Shown here: one piece after another, positions 1 to 7,387 of the stretch
Numbering within the stretch: the first letter of the stretch is position 1
How the letters are laid out: each line of letters opens with the position of its first letter
Assembly (NCBI GenBank): GCA_021737145.1
Contig: JAIPEN010000008.1
Location: 187,585 to 230,713, forward strand
DNA: 43,129 nucleotides
Direction: 5' to 3'
From: Desulfarculaceae bacterium
GTDB lineage: Bacteria > Desulfobacterota > Desulfarculia > Desulfarculales > Desulfarculaceae
Translations under genes and position numbers: made by a program
Notes under the pieces: model-generated
The model's database searches: none
What the model was told of the DNA's origin: nothing
What the model saw: only the letters and a program-made list of their open reading frames with translations

Positions 1-422
1 CTATTCATATCATCCGAATCTAACACTTCCTCTTGTTCTCCGGCGGACAAACTATACTGGTCAAATATTTCAAGCCTTCTTTTTTCTTTAATTTTATTAA
101 TGTCTGGCGTCATTTCGATAAAATCAACAAATGACGTGGCATGGTTGATGGCCTTGACAAGCTTGCACCACAGTTCGGGGAGCACTCCGATTTCAATTTC
201 ATGGATTTTAGTGATGCGGTTAAATAGCGTGTTGATTGTAAGCTTCAAATCTTCAAGCTCTTTTTCTTGCTCATATTTTAACTTGTCTAAACGTTCTCGA
301 AATTTATTTTCGATCCACTTTTTGCCTAAAAAGGAAAAAATACCATACGCGAAGGCCGCACTACCTCCGCCATATATAACTACTTTGAAAATGAAGTTTA
401 TTACCGTTTGTTCGGCTGCCAT
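1..422 (-). CDS. Partial AT-rich gene, membrane-anchored coiled-coil protein of unknown function
   Basis: I do not recognise this gene. The reading frame starts at an ATG (420-422), 3-4 bases after a G-rich ribosome site (ggggggaaag), and stays open for 140 codons to the window edge, so the C-terminus is missing. Residues 7-32 form a hydrophobic segment (start MAAEQTVINFIFKVVIYGG), followed by a charged helix (about 34-62, rich in K/E, KYEQEKELEDLKL) that looks like a coiled coil. After that comes IHEIEIGVLPELWCKLVKA, a pattern I associate with small membrane-anchored hypothetical proteins having an LPELW-K-L-like motif. The topology suggests one N-terminal membrane helix with a cytoplasmic rest. 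The gene lies 23 bp downstream of the SnoaL-like gene but is far more AT-rich (AAA, ATT, TTT codons), which suggests recent acquisition. Function unknown. Confidence 0.75.
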   Translation of the reverse strand, partial: MAAEQTVINFIFKVVIYGGGSAAFAYGIFSFLGKKWIENKFRERLDKLKYEQEKELEDLKLTINTLFNRITKIHEIEIGVLPELWCKLVKAINHATSFVDFIEMTPDINKIKEKRRLEIFDQYSLSAGEQEEVLDSDDMN

Positions 423-445
423 CTTTCCCCCCTGTACGCCTGCGC

Positions 446-880
446 CTACTCCCCCGGGAAGCTCTGGCCCTCTTCCTGCCCGGCCAGGGGGATGCTGCCG
501 TGGCTCAGCACGATCTTCCAGCCCTCGCCGGTCTTCACCAGGGTGTAGCTGATGCGCATCTTGGCCTCGAAAGGCCTGGCCTCGGTCTCGGCCCTTACGC
601 TGCACTCGCTGGCCGCCCAGGCCACGCCGTCCTGGCCCCCGGCCTTGAACCAATCCATGGATACCTGCAGGTTCTGGCTCTGGGTCAGGTCGCGCCCGAT
701 CTGGGCCCGGACCTCCTCCCAGCCCACCTGGCGCTCGTCAGCCCCGGTGCCCAGGTTCAGGATGGCGTCGTCCTGGAGAAAATAGCTCATGGCCCCGTCC
801 AGGTCGCCCTGGCCGTAGGCCTCCAAAAACCCGTCAATGGCGATGCGCACGTCCGCGATGGCTTGGGGGGTCAGTTTCAT
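446..880 (-). CDS. SnoaL/DUF4440-like NTF2-fold protein
   Basis: This 144-residue protein has the look of the NTF2/SnoaL-like fold. An N-terminal helix region reads FLEAYGQGDLDGAMSYF, followed by a DDAILNLGTG strand, a helix with the conserved pattern VGWEEVRAQIGRDL, and a C-terminal sheet ending in YTLVKTGEGWKIVLSHGS. That last strand (W-K-I followed by H) is typical of the DUF4440/SnoaL_3 group, whose members are small ligand-binding proteins or enzymes of varied function. The ATG at 878-880 is chosen because aaggag lies six bases upstream; longer frames would run into pyrD. It follows pyrD by 17 bp and precedes the AT-rich partial gene by 23 bp, so it sits near the end of the pyr/envelope gene string. 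The specific role is unknown. Confidence 0.8.
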   Translation of the reverse strand: MKLTPQAIADVRIAIDGFLEAYGQGDLDGAMSYFLQDDAILNLGTGADERQVGWEEVRAQIGRDLTQSQNLQVSMDWFKAGGQDGVAWAASECSVRAETEARPFEAKMRISYTLVKTGEGWKIVLSHGSIPLAGQEEGQSFPGE

Positions 881-897
881 AACCGGCTCCTTTTGCC

Positions 898-1836
898 TCA
901 GGTATGCAGGCTTCCCGTCAGCTCGCCGGCCCTGGCCACGCCCTGCTGCGCGCAGAACTCGGCCAGTTCCCCGGCGATGCGCCCGGCCGCGCCCGGCTCG
1001 GTGAAGGAGGCGGTGCCCACCTGCACCGCGCCCGCTCCGGCGATCAAATATTCGGCCGCGTCGATCCCGCTCATGATGCCGCCCAGGCCCACCACGTCCA
1101 CCTCGGGGTGACGGGCCTTCATGGCCCGGGCCACCTGCCACACCATGCGCAGCCCCACCGGCTTTATGGCCGGGCCCGAGAGCCCGCCCACCACATTGGC
1201 CAACACCGGCCTGCGGGTGCGCGCGTCGATGGCCATGCCCATGAGGGTGTTGATCAGGCTCACCGCCCGGGCCCCGGCCTGGGCCGCCGCCTCGGCCATG
1301 GGCGCCAGGTCGGTCACGTTGGGGGTCAGCTTGACCCACACCGGGGTGTCCCCGGCCTCGGCCACCGCCGCCGCGGTCACTTGGCCCACCGCGCCGGGGT
1401 GGCAGCCAAAGGCCATGCCCCCTTCCTTCACGTTGGGGCAGGACACGTTCAGCTCCAGGGCGTCCACGCCCTTGGCCGCGCCCAAGGCCTTGGCCAGCTC
1501 GGCGAACTCCTCGATGCTCTCGCCGTAGAGATTCACCACCACCGCGCCGGGCTGCTCGGCCAGCCAGGGCAGCTTGTTTTTCAAAAACTCCTCCAGGCCC
1601 ACGTTGGCCAGGCCGATGGCGTTGAGCATGCCGCAGGCGGTCTCCACGATGCGGGGCGGCGGGTTGCCCTCGCGGGGCCGTAGGCTCACCCCCTTGGTCA
1701 CCAGCCCGCCCAGGGCGCCCGGCTCCAGATAGGGGCTGTATTCCCGGCCGTAGCCAAAGGTGCCGCTGGCGGCCAAAACCGGATTGGCCAGCTCCACCCC
1801 GCCCACCTTCACCGCCATGTCGGGACGCTGGCTCAT
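898..1836 (-). CDS. pyrD: Dihydroorotate dehydrogenase, class 1B catalytic subunit
   Basis: This protein oxidises dihydroorotate to orotate, the fourth step of UMP synthesis, in the cytoplasm using FMN. It has 312 residues, normal for class 1B. Visible motifs are the N-terminal NPVLAASGTFGYG, the FMN-site lysine in TKGVS (about residue 48), NAIGLANVG, and the catalytic cysteine in ELNVSCPNVK (Cys133); a cysteine base is the class 1 hallmark. GLGGIMSGIDAAEYL and AVQVGTASF form the C-terminal phosphate-binding part. Class 1B enzymes pair with PyrK, which is encoded two genes upstream. The ATG (1834-1836) overlaps the TGA of the transglutaminase-like gene as ATGA, indicating translational coupling. 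An in-frame ATG six codons later (1816-1818) is a possible alternative start. Confidence 0.96.
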   Translation of the reverse strand: MSQRPDMAVKVGGVELANPVLAASGTFGYGREYSPYLEPGALGGLVTKGVSLRPREGNPPPRIVETACGMLNAIGLANVGLEEFLKNKLPWLAEQPGAVVVNLYGESIEEFAELAKALGAAKGVDALELNVSCPNVKEGGMAFGCHPGAVGQVTAAAVAEAGDTPVWVKLTPNVTDLAPMAEAAAQAGARAVSLINTLMGMAIDARTRRPVLANVVGGLSGPAIKPVGLRMVWQVARAMKARHPEVDVVGLGGIMSGIDAAEYLIAGAGAVQVGTASFTEPGAAGRIAGELAEFCAQQGVARAGELTGSLHT

Positions 1837-2498
1837 GCCCCGGCCTCCCCGGCGGTCCAGGCCCGCCAGGCGGCCACCCGCTCGGGCCCCACGTCGGCCA
1901 GCCAGGTCGCCATCATCTCCTCCAGGGGCACCCCGTGGCGCCATCCCCGCTGCTGCACGTACTCGATGTGGGGCCGCCCGTCCAAAGTGGTGGCGGGCAA
2001 GAGCAGATCCTCGCCCGCCGCGAACTCCACCAGGCGCCAGCCCTGCTGGGCGCTCAGCTCCGCGTCGAAGCTGGGCGTGGCCTTGCGCCATTGCCCGCCG
2101 ATGAACCACTCGGTGAAGGAGTGGTACTGCAACATGTTGCCCCCGGTGATCTCGAACAGGCCCTCGGGCAACTGGTGGTTGACTATGTCCGCGAAGCCCA
2201 TGCGGGCCGGGATGCCCAGGGCCCGGGCCAGGGCGGTGAGCAGGGCCGCTTTTTGCACGCAGTAGCCCTTGCCCCGGGCCAGGGTGTTCAAGGCCAGGTA
2301 CTCGCTCAAAGGCTCGAAGGGCACCCGCACGCTGTAGCGCACCGTGTCGCGCACGTGCAGGAACAGCTTGGACGCGGCCTCCACGTCATTGGCGCTGCCC
2401 TTGGCCACCTTCCGGGCCAGCTCCAAGACCTCGGGGGCCTCGCACTGCACGCCGGGCGCGGGCTCCAGAAAGCTCTCCAGAGGTGGTTCGCGGTCCAT
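1833..2498 (-). CDS. Transglutaminase-like (papain-fold) protein inside the pyrK-pyrD operon
   Basis: This 221-residue protein carries the transglutaminase-like core. Catalytic Cys80 is in GKGYCVQKAALLTALARALG, His126 in QYHSFTEWF, and Asp145 in ATPSFDAEL. The Cys-His-Asp order and the ALARALGIPAR stretch are characteristic of bacterial transglutaminase-like proteases (transglut_core). There is no signal peptide or membrane segment, so it is probably cytoplasmic. Its ATG lies immediately after the TAG of pyrK (TAGATG), and its TGA overlaps the pyrD start, so it is translated as part of one unit with the two dihydroorotate dehydrogenase subunits. Family members are mostly peptidases or amidases of unknown substrate. 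A link to pyrimidine synthesis is only suggested by position. Confidence 0.88.
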   Translation of the reverse strand: MDREPPLESFLEPAPGVQCEAPEVLELARKVAKGSANDVEAASKLFLHVRDTVRYSVRVPFEPLSEYLALNTLARGKGYCVQKAALLTALARALGIPARMGFADIVNHQLPEGLFEITGGNMLQYHSFTEWFIGGQWRKATPSFDAELSAQQGWRLVEFAAGEDLLLPATTLDGRPHIEYVQQRGWRHGVPLEEMMATWLADVGPERVAAWRAWTAGEAGA

Positions 2499-3287
2499 CT
2501 AAATCCTCCCCCAATCCACCAGGGCCGCATCCATGACCGGCCCTTCCTGGCAGGCCCGCAAGTAGCCGCCCGCCTTGGCCGGGATGGCGCAGCCCAGACA
2601 GGCCCCCACTCCGCAGGCCATGGGCGCTTCCAGGGACACCTGGCAGGGAACGCCGTGCTCGTCGCATAACCGGGCGACCGCCTTGAGCATGGGCAAGGGC
2701 CCGCAGGCCAGCACCGGTCCGGTGCGCCGATCCAGGGCCTCGGCCAGCAGCGCGGTCACCAGGCCCTCTCGGCCCAGGGAGCCGTCCTCGCTGGCCGCCG
2801 CCCAGTCCCAGTGCTCCAGATAGCAGTCGCCGTCGCCGCTCACCGCGTCCCAGGCGGTGAAGGCCTCCCGCGAGCCGATCCCGAACATGGCCCGGAAAGA
2901 CGCGCCCTTTTGCTCCAGGGATTCGGCCGCGAAGGCCAGGGGCGCGATGCCCATGCCCCCGGCAACCAGCAGGGGGTCGTCCCCGCCCAGCTCGAAGCCC
3001 CGGCCCAGGGGCCCCCACATGGTCAGCTCCTGGCCCTGGGCCACCTCTTTAAGCAGCCCGGTGCCCTTGCCCACCACCTGATACAGGACCAGCAGGCTCT
3101 CGCCCTCCACCCCGTGGATGGAAAAGGGCCGGGCCAACAGCGGCTCCGGGCCGGGCGACACCCTGAGCATCACGAACTGTCCCGGCCTGGCCTTGGCCGC
3201 GATGGCCGGGGCGGCCAGGGTCATCAGATGCACCTGGGGCCCCACCGGCCGGTTGCCCAGCACCTTGGCCTTGAGGCTGGCGCTCAT
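2499..3287 (-). CDS. pyrK: Dihydroorotate dehydrogenase electron-transfer subunit
   Basis: PyrK passes electrons from the PyrD FMN through a 2Fe-2S cluster and FAD to NAD+. The 262-residue protein shows the FAD-binding motif RPFSIH (residues 53-58), the nucleotide-binding GGMGIAPL (111-118), CGPLPM (195-200), and the C-terminal cluster ligands Cys225, Cys230, Cys233 and Cys246 (spacing C-X4-C-X2-C-X12-C), which is the PyrK pattern. The ATG at 3285-3287 overlaps the TGA of the upstream pgeF-like gene (ATGA). A longer in-frame start at 3377 would run deep into that gene and is rejected. The partner pyrD is not directly adjacent: the transglutaminase-like gene lies between them. Confidence 0.95.
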   Translation of the reverse strand: MSASLKAKVLGNRPVGPQVHLMTLAAPAIAAKARPGQFVMLRVSPGPEPLLARPFSIHGVEGESLLVLYQVVGKGTGLLKEVAQGQELTMWGPLGRGFELGGDDPLLVAGGMGIAPLAFAAESLEQKGASFRAMFGIGSREAFTAWDAVSGDGDCYLEHWDWAAASEDGSLGREGLVTALLAEALDRRTGPVLACGPLPMLKAVARLCDEHGVPCQVSLEAPMACGVGACLGCAIPAKAGGYLRACQEGPVMDAALVDWGRI

Positions 3288-4006
3288 GAGCGCCGTGCCA
3301 GGGCGATCACCGTGCCGAAGCGCTCGGTTCCGTGGTCGCGGCGATAGGAATAATAGTCTCGGTCGCACACGGTGCACACTCCGCTGGTCTCGATGCGTTC
3401 GGGCGCCAGCCCGGCGGTGATGAGCTGGGCCCGGGTGGCGGCCTCCAGGTCAAAGCGGTCCTCGCCTTGTTTGAAGGCCAAAAAGGACTCGGGCAGTTCC
3501 TCGCGCCAGTTCACGAACTGGCCGCAGCAGGCCCCCAGGCCAGGGCTCACCGCCGCGTGCAGCTCGCCGGGCTCCACCCCATAGCGCTCCCTCAGGAAGG
3601 CAACCCCCTTGCCGGGCATGCCCGCCGCGTTGCCCCGCCAGCCCACGTGCAGATTGGCGATAACCCCGCGCTCCGGCGCGGCCAGCACCACCGCCTGGCA
3701 GTCGGCCTGCTTGATCAGCAGGCCCAGCCCCGGCCGCGCGGTGGCCAGGCCGTCGGCCTCGCCCAGGGGCCCTTGGCCGCCGTCTTCCACGGCCAGGATC
3801 TCGGTGCCGTGCACCTGGTGGGCCCAGGCCAGGCCGCCCAGGCCCAGGGCCGCGCGCAGCCGCTCCCGGTTGGCCGCGGCCTGGGCGTCGGCCCCGGCCA
3901 GGTCTCCCCAGGCCCGGTTGGTGGCGGCCGCCTTCACTCCGGGCAGCGCGCCCAAAAGGGGCGGGCTCCACAGGGGCGGGCGGGCCTGGCGGGCGGTCTG
4001 GCTCAT
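3284..4006 (-). CDS. pgeF: YfiH/PgeF family purine nucleosidase-type (laccase-domain) protein
   Basis: This 240-residue protein belongs to the multicopper-oxidase-laccase domain family (YfiH, YlmD, FAMIN), now known to act on purine nucleosides; the E. coli member PgeF also edits peptidoglycan precursors. The three metal/active-site residues are present: His66 in QVHGTE, Cys103 in KQADCQAVVL and His120 in NLHVGWRGNAAGM. SPGLGACCGQF and the CTVCDRDYYSYRRD stretch are also typical. The ATG at 4004-4006 gives the usual family length; the ribosome site is weak. It overlaps pyrK by four bases and follows the glycosyl-phosphotransferase gene by 47 bp. The gene symbol is by family, and which nucleoside it uses is not shown by the sequence. 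Confidence 0.9.
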   Translation of the reverse strand: MSQTARQARPPLWSPPLLGALPGVKAAATNRAWGDLAGADAQAAANRERLRAALGLGGLAWAHQVHGTEILAVEDGGQGPLGEADGLATARPGLGLLIKQADCQAVVLAAPERGVIANLHVGWRGNAAGMPGKGVAFLRERYGVEPGELHAAVSPGLGACCGQFVNWREELPESFLAFKQGEDRFDLEAATRAQLITAGLAPERIETSGVCTVCDRDYYSYRRDHGTERFGTVIALARRS

Positions 4007-4053
4007 GGTCTTAAGCTTAGCCCCCGGCGTCTGTAAACGGCAAGCGGCCTGGT

Positions 4054-5811
4054 CTACAACTTGATCATGGGTTGGATGCGGGTGCAGTCCACCCCGGCCT
4101 CCTGGCACATGGCGGCCACGTCCTCGAAGCCCTCCATGGGCGAGGAGAGGATGGCGATGAACACCCGCTCCGCCTGGTGCTTATCGATGAGCTGGGGCAG
4201 GTCTTGGCGCGCGCCCAACACGTGGATGCCGTTGATTTCCAGGCCCCGCTTGGCCGGGTCGTCGTCCACGAAGCCCACCGCCACGTAGGGCAGGGAGGGG
4301 TTGTTCCTCAGCTCCTTGAGCAGCATCTGGCCGCCGTCGCCCGCGCCCATGATGATCACCGGGGTGCCCTTCTTGTGGGACACCGACTCGGTGAACACCC
4401 GGATCAGCGAGCGGCTCCCGGCCAGGAACATGAAGCACAGGATAAGGTCGATGATGGCCGCGGCCCGGGAAAATCCCTCGAAGCGGTAGAGCACCACCAG
4501 GGCCAGCACGGTCAGCAGCGAACCGACGATCACCGCCTTGCCCAGCTGGATCATGGAGTGCACGCTCACGTAGCGCCAGTCGCCCCGGTAGACCCCGAAG
4601 ACCCACAGGGCCAAAAACTTGGCCCCCAGCACCCAGGGCAGGGAGTGGGTGAGCAGATACATCTGGTCCGGGGCCAGGCGCCCCTCGAACCGCAGCAGCC
4701 AGGAGGCGCTGTAGGCGGCGGAGATCAGCAGCATGTCCACCACGATCTGGAGGATCTGCTTCTTGTACATCAGCACCCGCCCCAGCAGCGGGCTCTGCCA
4801 GCGCTGGGTGGGCCGCGCGTTGGCGTCGTAGACCTTCACCCCGCCCAAAAAGATTCCGAAAAACACGAAGACCACCACGGCCAGGGCCAGGATGACCACC
4901 GCCATCAGGGTGCTCACGTATTGCAGGAGCAGAGAACCCAGGCCGCCGGCCATGCTGATCAAAATCAGCACCAGCACCGCCTTGCGCTCGCTCATGCCCA
5001 AAAACACCAGGCGGTGGCTGGAGTGGTCGCGCCCTCCCTGGGCGATGGAGCGGCCGTGGCTGGTGCGCTGGAAGGTGACCAGGGTGGTGTCGAACAGGGG
5101 CACCACCAGCACCCCCACCGGGATGAGCAGGGACAGGGTCAGGGGGCTGGCCCCGCCGGAGCCCATGATGGTGCACCCGGCCAGGGTGAAGCCCAAAAAC
5201 AGGCTGCCGCAGTCGCCCATGAAGATCTTGGCTGGGTTGAAGTTGTAGATCAAAAAGCCGCCCGCCGCGCCGGCCAGGCCCGCGGCGATGAGCCCCATCT
5301 CCGGGAAGCCGCGCATAAAGGCGATGGCCGCCAGCATGGAGCCGGCCACCAGGGCCACCCCCGAGCTGAGCCCGTCCATGTTGTCCAGGATGTTCACCGC
5401 GTTGGTCACCCCCACCAGCCACAGCAGGGTCAGCGGCACGTTGAGCCAGGGCCAGGGCAGCAGCTTGAAGGACAGGCCCAGGGTCACCGCCACGATGGCC
5501 ACCAAAAGTTGGGCCAAAAACTTCACCTGGGGCTTCAGGTCGCGGATGTCGTCGATCAGGCCGATGAGGAACATGGCGCTGGCGCAGGCCACCAGGGCCA
5601 GGCCCTGGGCATGGCGCGGGCCCAGCAGGGCGAAGGAGATCAAAAAGGCCGCGTAGATGGCCACCCCGCCGTAGACCGCGGTGGGGCTGCGGTGCCAGCG
5701 GTCCTCGCGGGGCTGCACCACCCATCCCCGTTTCCGGGCCAGGGCGATCACCACCGGGGTCAATGCGGCGGCTCCGGCCAGGGCCAGGAAAAAGGAGTAG
5801 ATCAGCGGCAT
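4054..5811 (-). CDS. WecA/TagO-like polyprenyl-phosphate sugar-1-phosphotransferase fused to FlaA1/CapD-type N-terminal region
   Basis: This is a 585-residue membrane protein in two parts. Residues 1-325 are a MraY/WecA/TagO-type enzyme with about ten membrane helices and the family motifs: REDRWHRSPTAVYGG (35-49), the Asp pair in LIDDIRD (85-91), NILDNMDGLSSG (140-151), FMGDCGSLFLGF (197-208) and GRDHSSHR (260-267). Such enzymes transfer a UDP-sugar phosphate to undecaprenyl phosphate. Residues about 345-475 add four further helices, with YSASWLLRFEG as in FlaA1/WbpM/CapD proteins. Residues 484-585 form a Rossmann CoA-binding domain (GAGDGGQMLLKELRNN, 489-504). The short-chain dehydrogenase domain that normally follows in CapD-type proteins is absent. 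An epimerase gene lies 6 bp upstream. It likely starts assembly of a surface glycan. Confidence 0.88.
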   Translation of the reverse strand: MPLIYSFFLALAGAAALTPVVIALARKRGWVVQPREDRWHRSPTAVYGGVAIYAAFLISFALLGPRHAQGLALVACASAMFLIGLIDDIRDLKPQVKFLAQLLVAIVAVTLGLSFKLLPWPWLNVPLTLLWLVGVTNAVNILDNMDGLSSGVALVAGSMLAAIAFMRGFPEMGLIAAGLAGAAGGFLIYNFNPAKIFMGDCGSLFLGFTLAGCTIMGSGGASPLTLSLLIPVGVLVVPLFDTTLVTFQRTSHGRSIAQGGRDHSSHRLVFLGMSERKAVLVLILISMAGGLGSLLLQYVSTLMAVVILALAVVVFVFFGIFLGGVKVYDANARPTQRWQSPLLGRVLMYKKQILQIVVDMLLISAAYSASWLLRFEGRLAPDQMYLLTHSLPWVLGAKFLALWVFGVYRGDWRYVSVHSMIQLGKAVIVGSLLTVLALVVLYRFEGFSRAAAIIDLILCFMFLAGSRSLIRVFTESVSHKKGTPVIIMGAGDGGQMLLKELRNNPSLPYVAVGFVDDDPAKRGLEINGIHVLGARQDLPQLIDKHQAERVFIAILSSPMEGFEDVAAMCQEAGVDCTRIQPMIKL

Positions 5812-5817
5812 GCCGGG

Positions 5818-6804
5818 CTAAAGCTTCCGGTAATGGTCGATCACCGATTGGACGATCTCGGAGATGCCCATCTGGGGGGTGAAGCCCACCAGGCGATCGA
5901 GCTTGCTCACCTCGGGGATGCGCCGGGGCATGTCCTCGAAGCCCTCCTCGTAGGCGTCCTCGTAGGGGATCAGCTTGATGGCCGAGTCGCTGCCGGTCAG
6001 CTCCTTCACCAGCTCGGCCAGGCCCATGATGGAAATCTCCTGGGTGGAGCCCACGTTGACCACCTCGCCCACCGCCTCGGGGCACTGGGCCAGGGCGGAC
6101 AGGCACCCCACCACCTCGCCCACCCCGGAAAAGCAGCGGCTCTGGGTGCCGTCGCCGTACACGGTGATGGGCTTGCCGCCGAGCGCCTGGCGCACGAAGT
6201 TGGGCAGCACCATGCCGTAGCGGCCGGTCTGGCCCGGGCCCACCGTGTTGAACAGGCGCACCACCACCACCGGCAGGCGCCGCGCCTTGTGGTAGGCCAG
6301 GGCCAAGAACTCGTCGATGGCCTTGCTACAGGCATAGGACCAGCGGGCCTTCACGGTGGGGCCCATGACCAGGTCGTGGTCCTCGGCAAAGGGCACCTGG
6401 TCGTTTTTACCGTAGACCTCGCTGGTGGAGGCCACGATGACCTTCTTACCCTTCTTGTTGGCCAGCTTGAGCACCGCCTCGGTGCAGCCCACGTTGGTCT
6501 CGATGGTCTTAACCGGGCTCTCCACGATCAGGCGCACCCCCACCGCGGCGGCCAGGTGATAGATCACGTCGGCCCGGTCCACCATCTCGGCCAGCAGGGG
6601 CAGGTCGCGCATGTCGGCCACCTGGTAGCTGAAGCCCGCGTGGTCGCGATAGGGCTCCAGGTTGGCGATGCTGCCGGTGGACAGGTCGTCGATCACCTCC
6701 ACCCGCTGGCCCTGGGCCAGCAGATGGCCGGTGAGGTGGGAGCCGATGAAGCCGGCCCCGCCGGTGATGAGCACCTTGACGGGCTGGGATTTGAGCTGGT
6801 TCAA
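5818..6804 (-). CDS. NAD-dependent nucleotide-sugar epimerase/dehydratase
   Basis: This is a 328-residue extended short-chain dehydrogenase. The Rossmann motif is GGAGFIGSH (residues 15-23), the cofactor acidic residue lies in VIDDLSTG (38-44), the active-site Ser/Thr in ASTSEVYG (125-132), and the catalytic pair YACSK (Tyr157, Lys161). FNTVGPGQTGRYGMVLPNFV and TVYGDGTQSRCF are the substrate-domain motifs shared by UDP-glucose/UDP-glucuronate epimerases and decarboxylases. The exact sugar cannot be read off. The start is TTG (6802-6804) because GGAGG lies five bases upstream and the frame has no better start. It precedes the phosphotransferase fusion by 6 bp and probably supplies or alters its nucleotide-sugar substrate. 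Confidence 0.9.
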   Translation of the reverse strand: MNQLKSQPVKVLITGGAGFIGSHLTGHLLAQGQRVEVIDDLSTGSIANLEPYRDHAGFSYQVADMRDLPLLAEMVDRADVIYHLAAAVGVRLIVESPVKTIETNVGCTEAVLKLANKKGKKVIVASTSEVYGKNDQVPFAEDHDLVMGPTVKARWSYACSKAIDEFLALAYHKARRLPVVVVRLFNTVGPGQTGRYGMVLPNFVRQALGGKPITVYGDGTQSRCFSGVGEVVGCLSALAQCPEAVGEVVNVGSTQEISIMGLAELVKELTGSDSAIKLIPYEDAYEEGFEDMPRRIPEVSKLDRLVGFTPQMGISEIVQSVIDHYRKL

Positions 6805-6813
6805 CCGATCCTC

Positions 6814-7056
6814 CTATCGCAGGGGCGGCAGCACGCCGTTCATGGGGCCTTTTTCCGTTTTGCTGCCCACCTCTTCGCCGCACACCGCGCAATGGTAGGA
6901 GTACTTCTCGCCGGTGGGCAGAACCAGCAAGAGGCGGCGGCGCACCGGCTGGGCCTGTTTGCAGCGGGGGCAAAACAGGCTGGTGGCCTCCAGGTCCTTG
7001 TAGGCCCCCTGTTGGGCGGGGCGGCGGCCCGGGGGCATGCCTCCGGGGTACATCAT
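6814..7056 (-). CDS. Small cytoplasmic zinc-ribbon protein
   Basis: This 80-residue protein has two CxxC knuckles, FCPRCKQAQ (Cys29, Cys32) and HCAVCGEE (about Cys55, Cys58), separated by a basic hairpin PVRRRLLLVLPTGEKYSY, the layout of a zinc ribbon. I associate this type (CPRC, then PVR-RLLLVLP-GE) with short conserved proteins of Desulfobacterota, without known function. The ATG at 7054-7056 overlaps the TGA of the 110-residue gene upstream (ATGA), which fixes the start. The next gene, the epimerase, begins 9 bp downstream. The N-terminus MMYPGGMPPGRRPAQQ looks unstructured. Nucleic-acid or protein binding is possible but not shown. Confidence 0.75.
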   Translation of the reverse strand: MMYPGGMPPGRRPAQQGAYKDLEATSLFCPRCKQAQPVRRRLLLVLPTGEKYSYHCAVCGEEVGSKTEKGPMNGVLPPLR

Positions 7057-7385
7057 GTGCTCAGCTCCAGCTTGTCGATAAGGCCGTCCACCCAGGCCAG
7101 CAGCCAGTCGCGCTGGGCGGTGGTGGCGTAGTCGGTGCAGGAGCAGCGCAGGCTGGTGGCCGAGCGCACCAACAGCTCCAGCTTCAGGCTGTCCAGCTCC
7201 AGCACCGCGGCCACCCGGTGGGGGCCGCACTGCTCGTGGGCCGCCTGCTCCGGGGCCAACAGCTCCGGAGGCAGCTCCAGCCAAAAAACGTCGGGCAGGC
7301 TCGAGCCCACCAGCTCGGCCTGCAAATGGCTGGTCAGCTTTTCCATGTCCGGCGGCCGCAGTTCATCCAAAACAATGGCGCGCAT
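7053..7385 (-). CDS. Unknown 110-residue protein
   Basis: I do not recognise this protein. It has no signal peptide or membrane helix. The sequence starts MRAIVLDELRPPDMEKL and has a middle part with PDVFWLELPPELL and a C-terminal helix (RDWLLAWVDGLIDKLEL). Three cysteines, one in EQCGPHR and two in LRCSCTDYAT, could bind a metal but show no clear family pattern. The ATG at 7383-7385 is chosen because ggag lies about ten bases upstream and the preceding gene's TAG ends just 2 bp before it. Its stop overlaps the start of the zinc-ribbon gene, so the two are probably made together and may act together. Confidence 0.7.
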   Translation of the reverse strand: MRAIVLDELRPPDMEKLTSHLQAELVGSSLPDVFWLELPPELLAPEQAAHEQCGPHRVAAVLELDSLKLELLVRSATSLRCSCTDYATTAQRDWLLAWVDGLIDKLELST

Positions 7386-7387
7386 GT

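Noticed and set aside
100..552. A 150-codon plus-strand frame opposite the left-edge gene
   Set aside because: The minus strand has an open frame to the edge with a ribosome site, a membrane helix and a coiled coil, whereas this frame ends in a low-complexity run opposite the SnoaL-like gene.
4072..7131. A 1019-codon open frame on the plus strand, opposite the glycan genes
   Set aside because: It is rich in His, Gln and Gly with no family motif, and lies antisense to clear genes with real motifs. High GC content and codon bias leave long antisense frames open.
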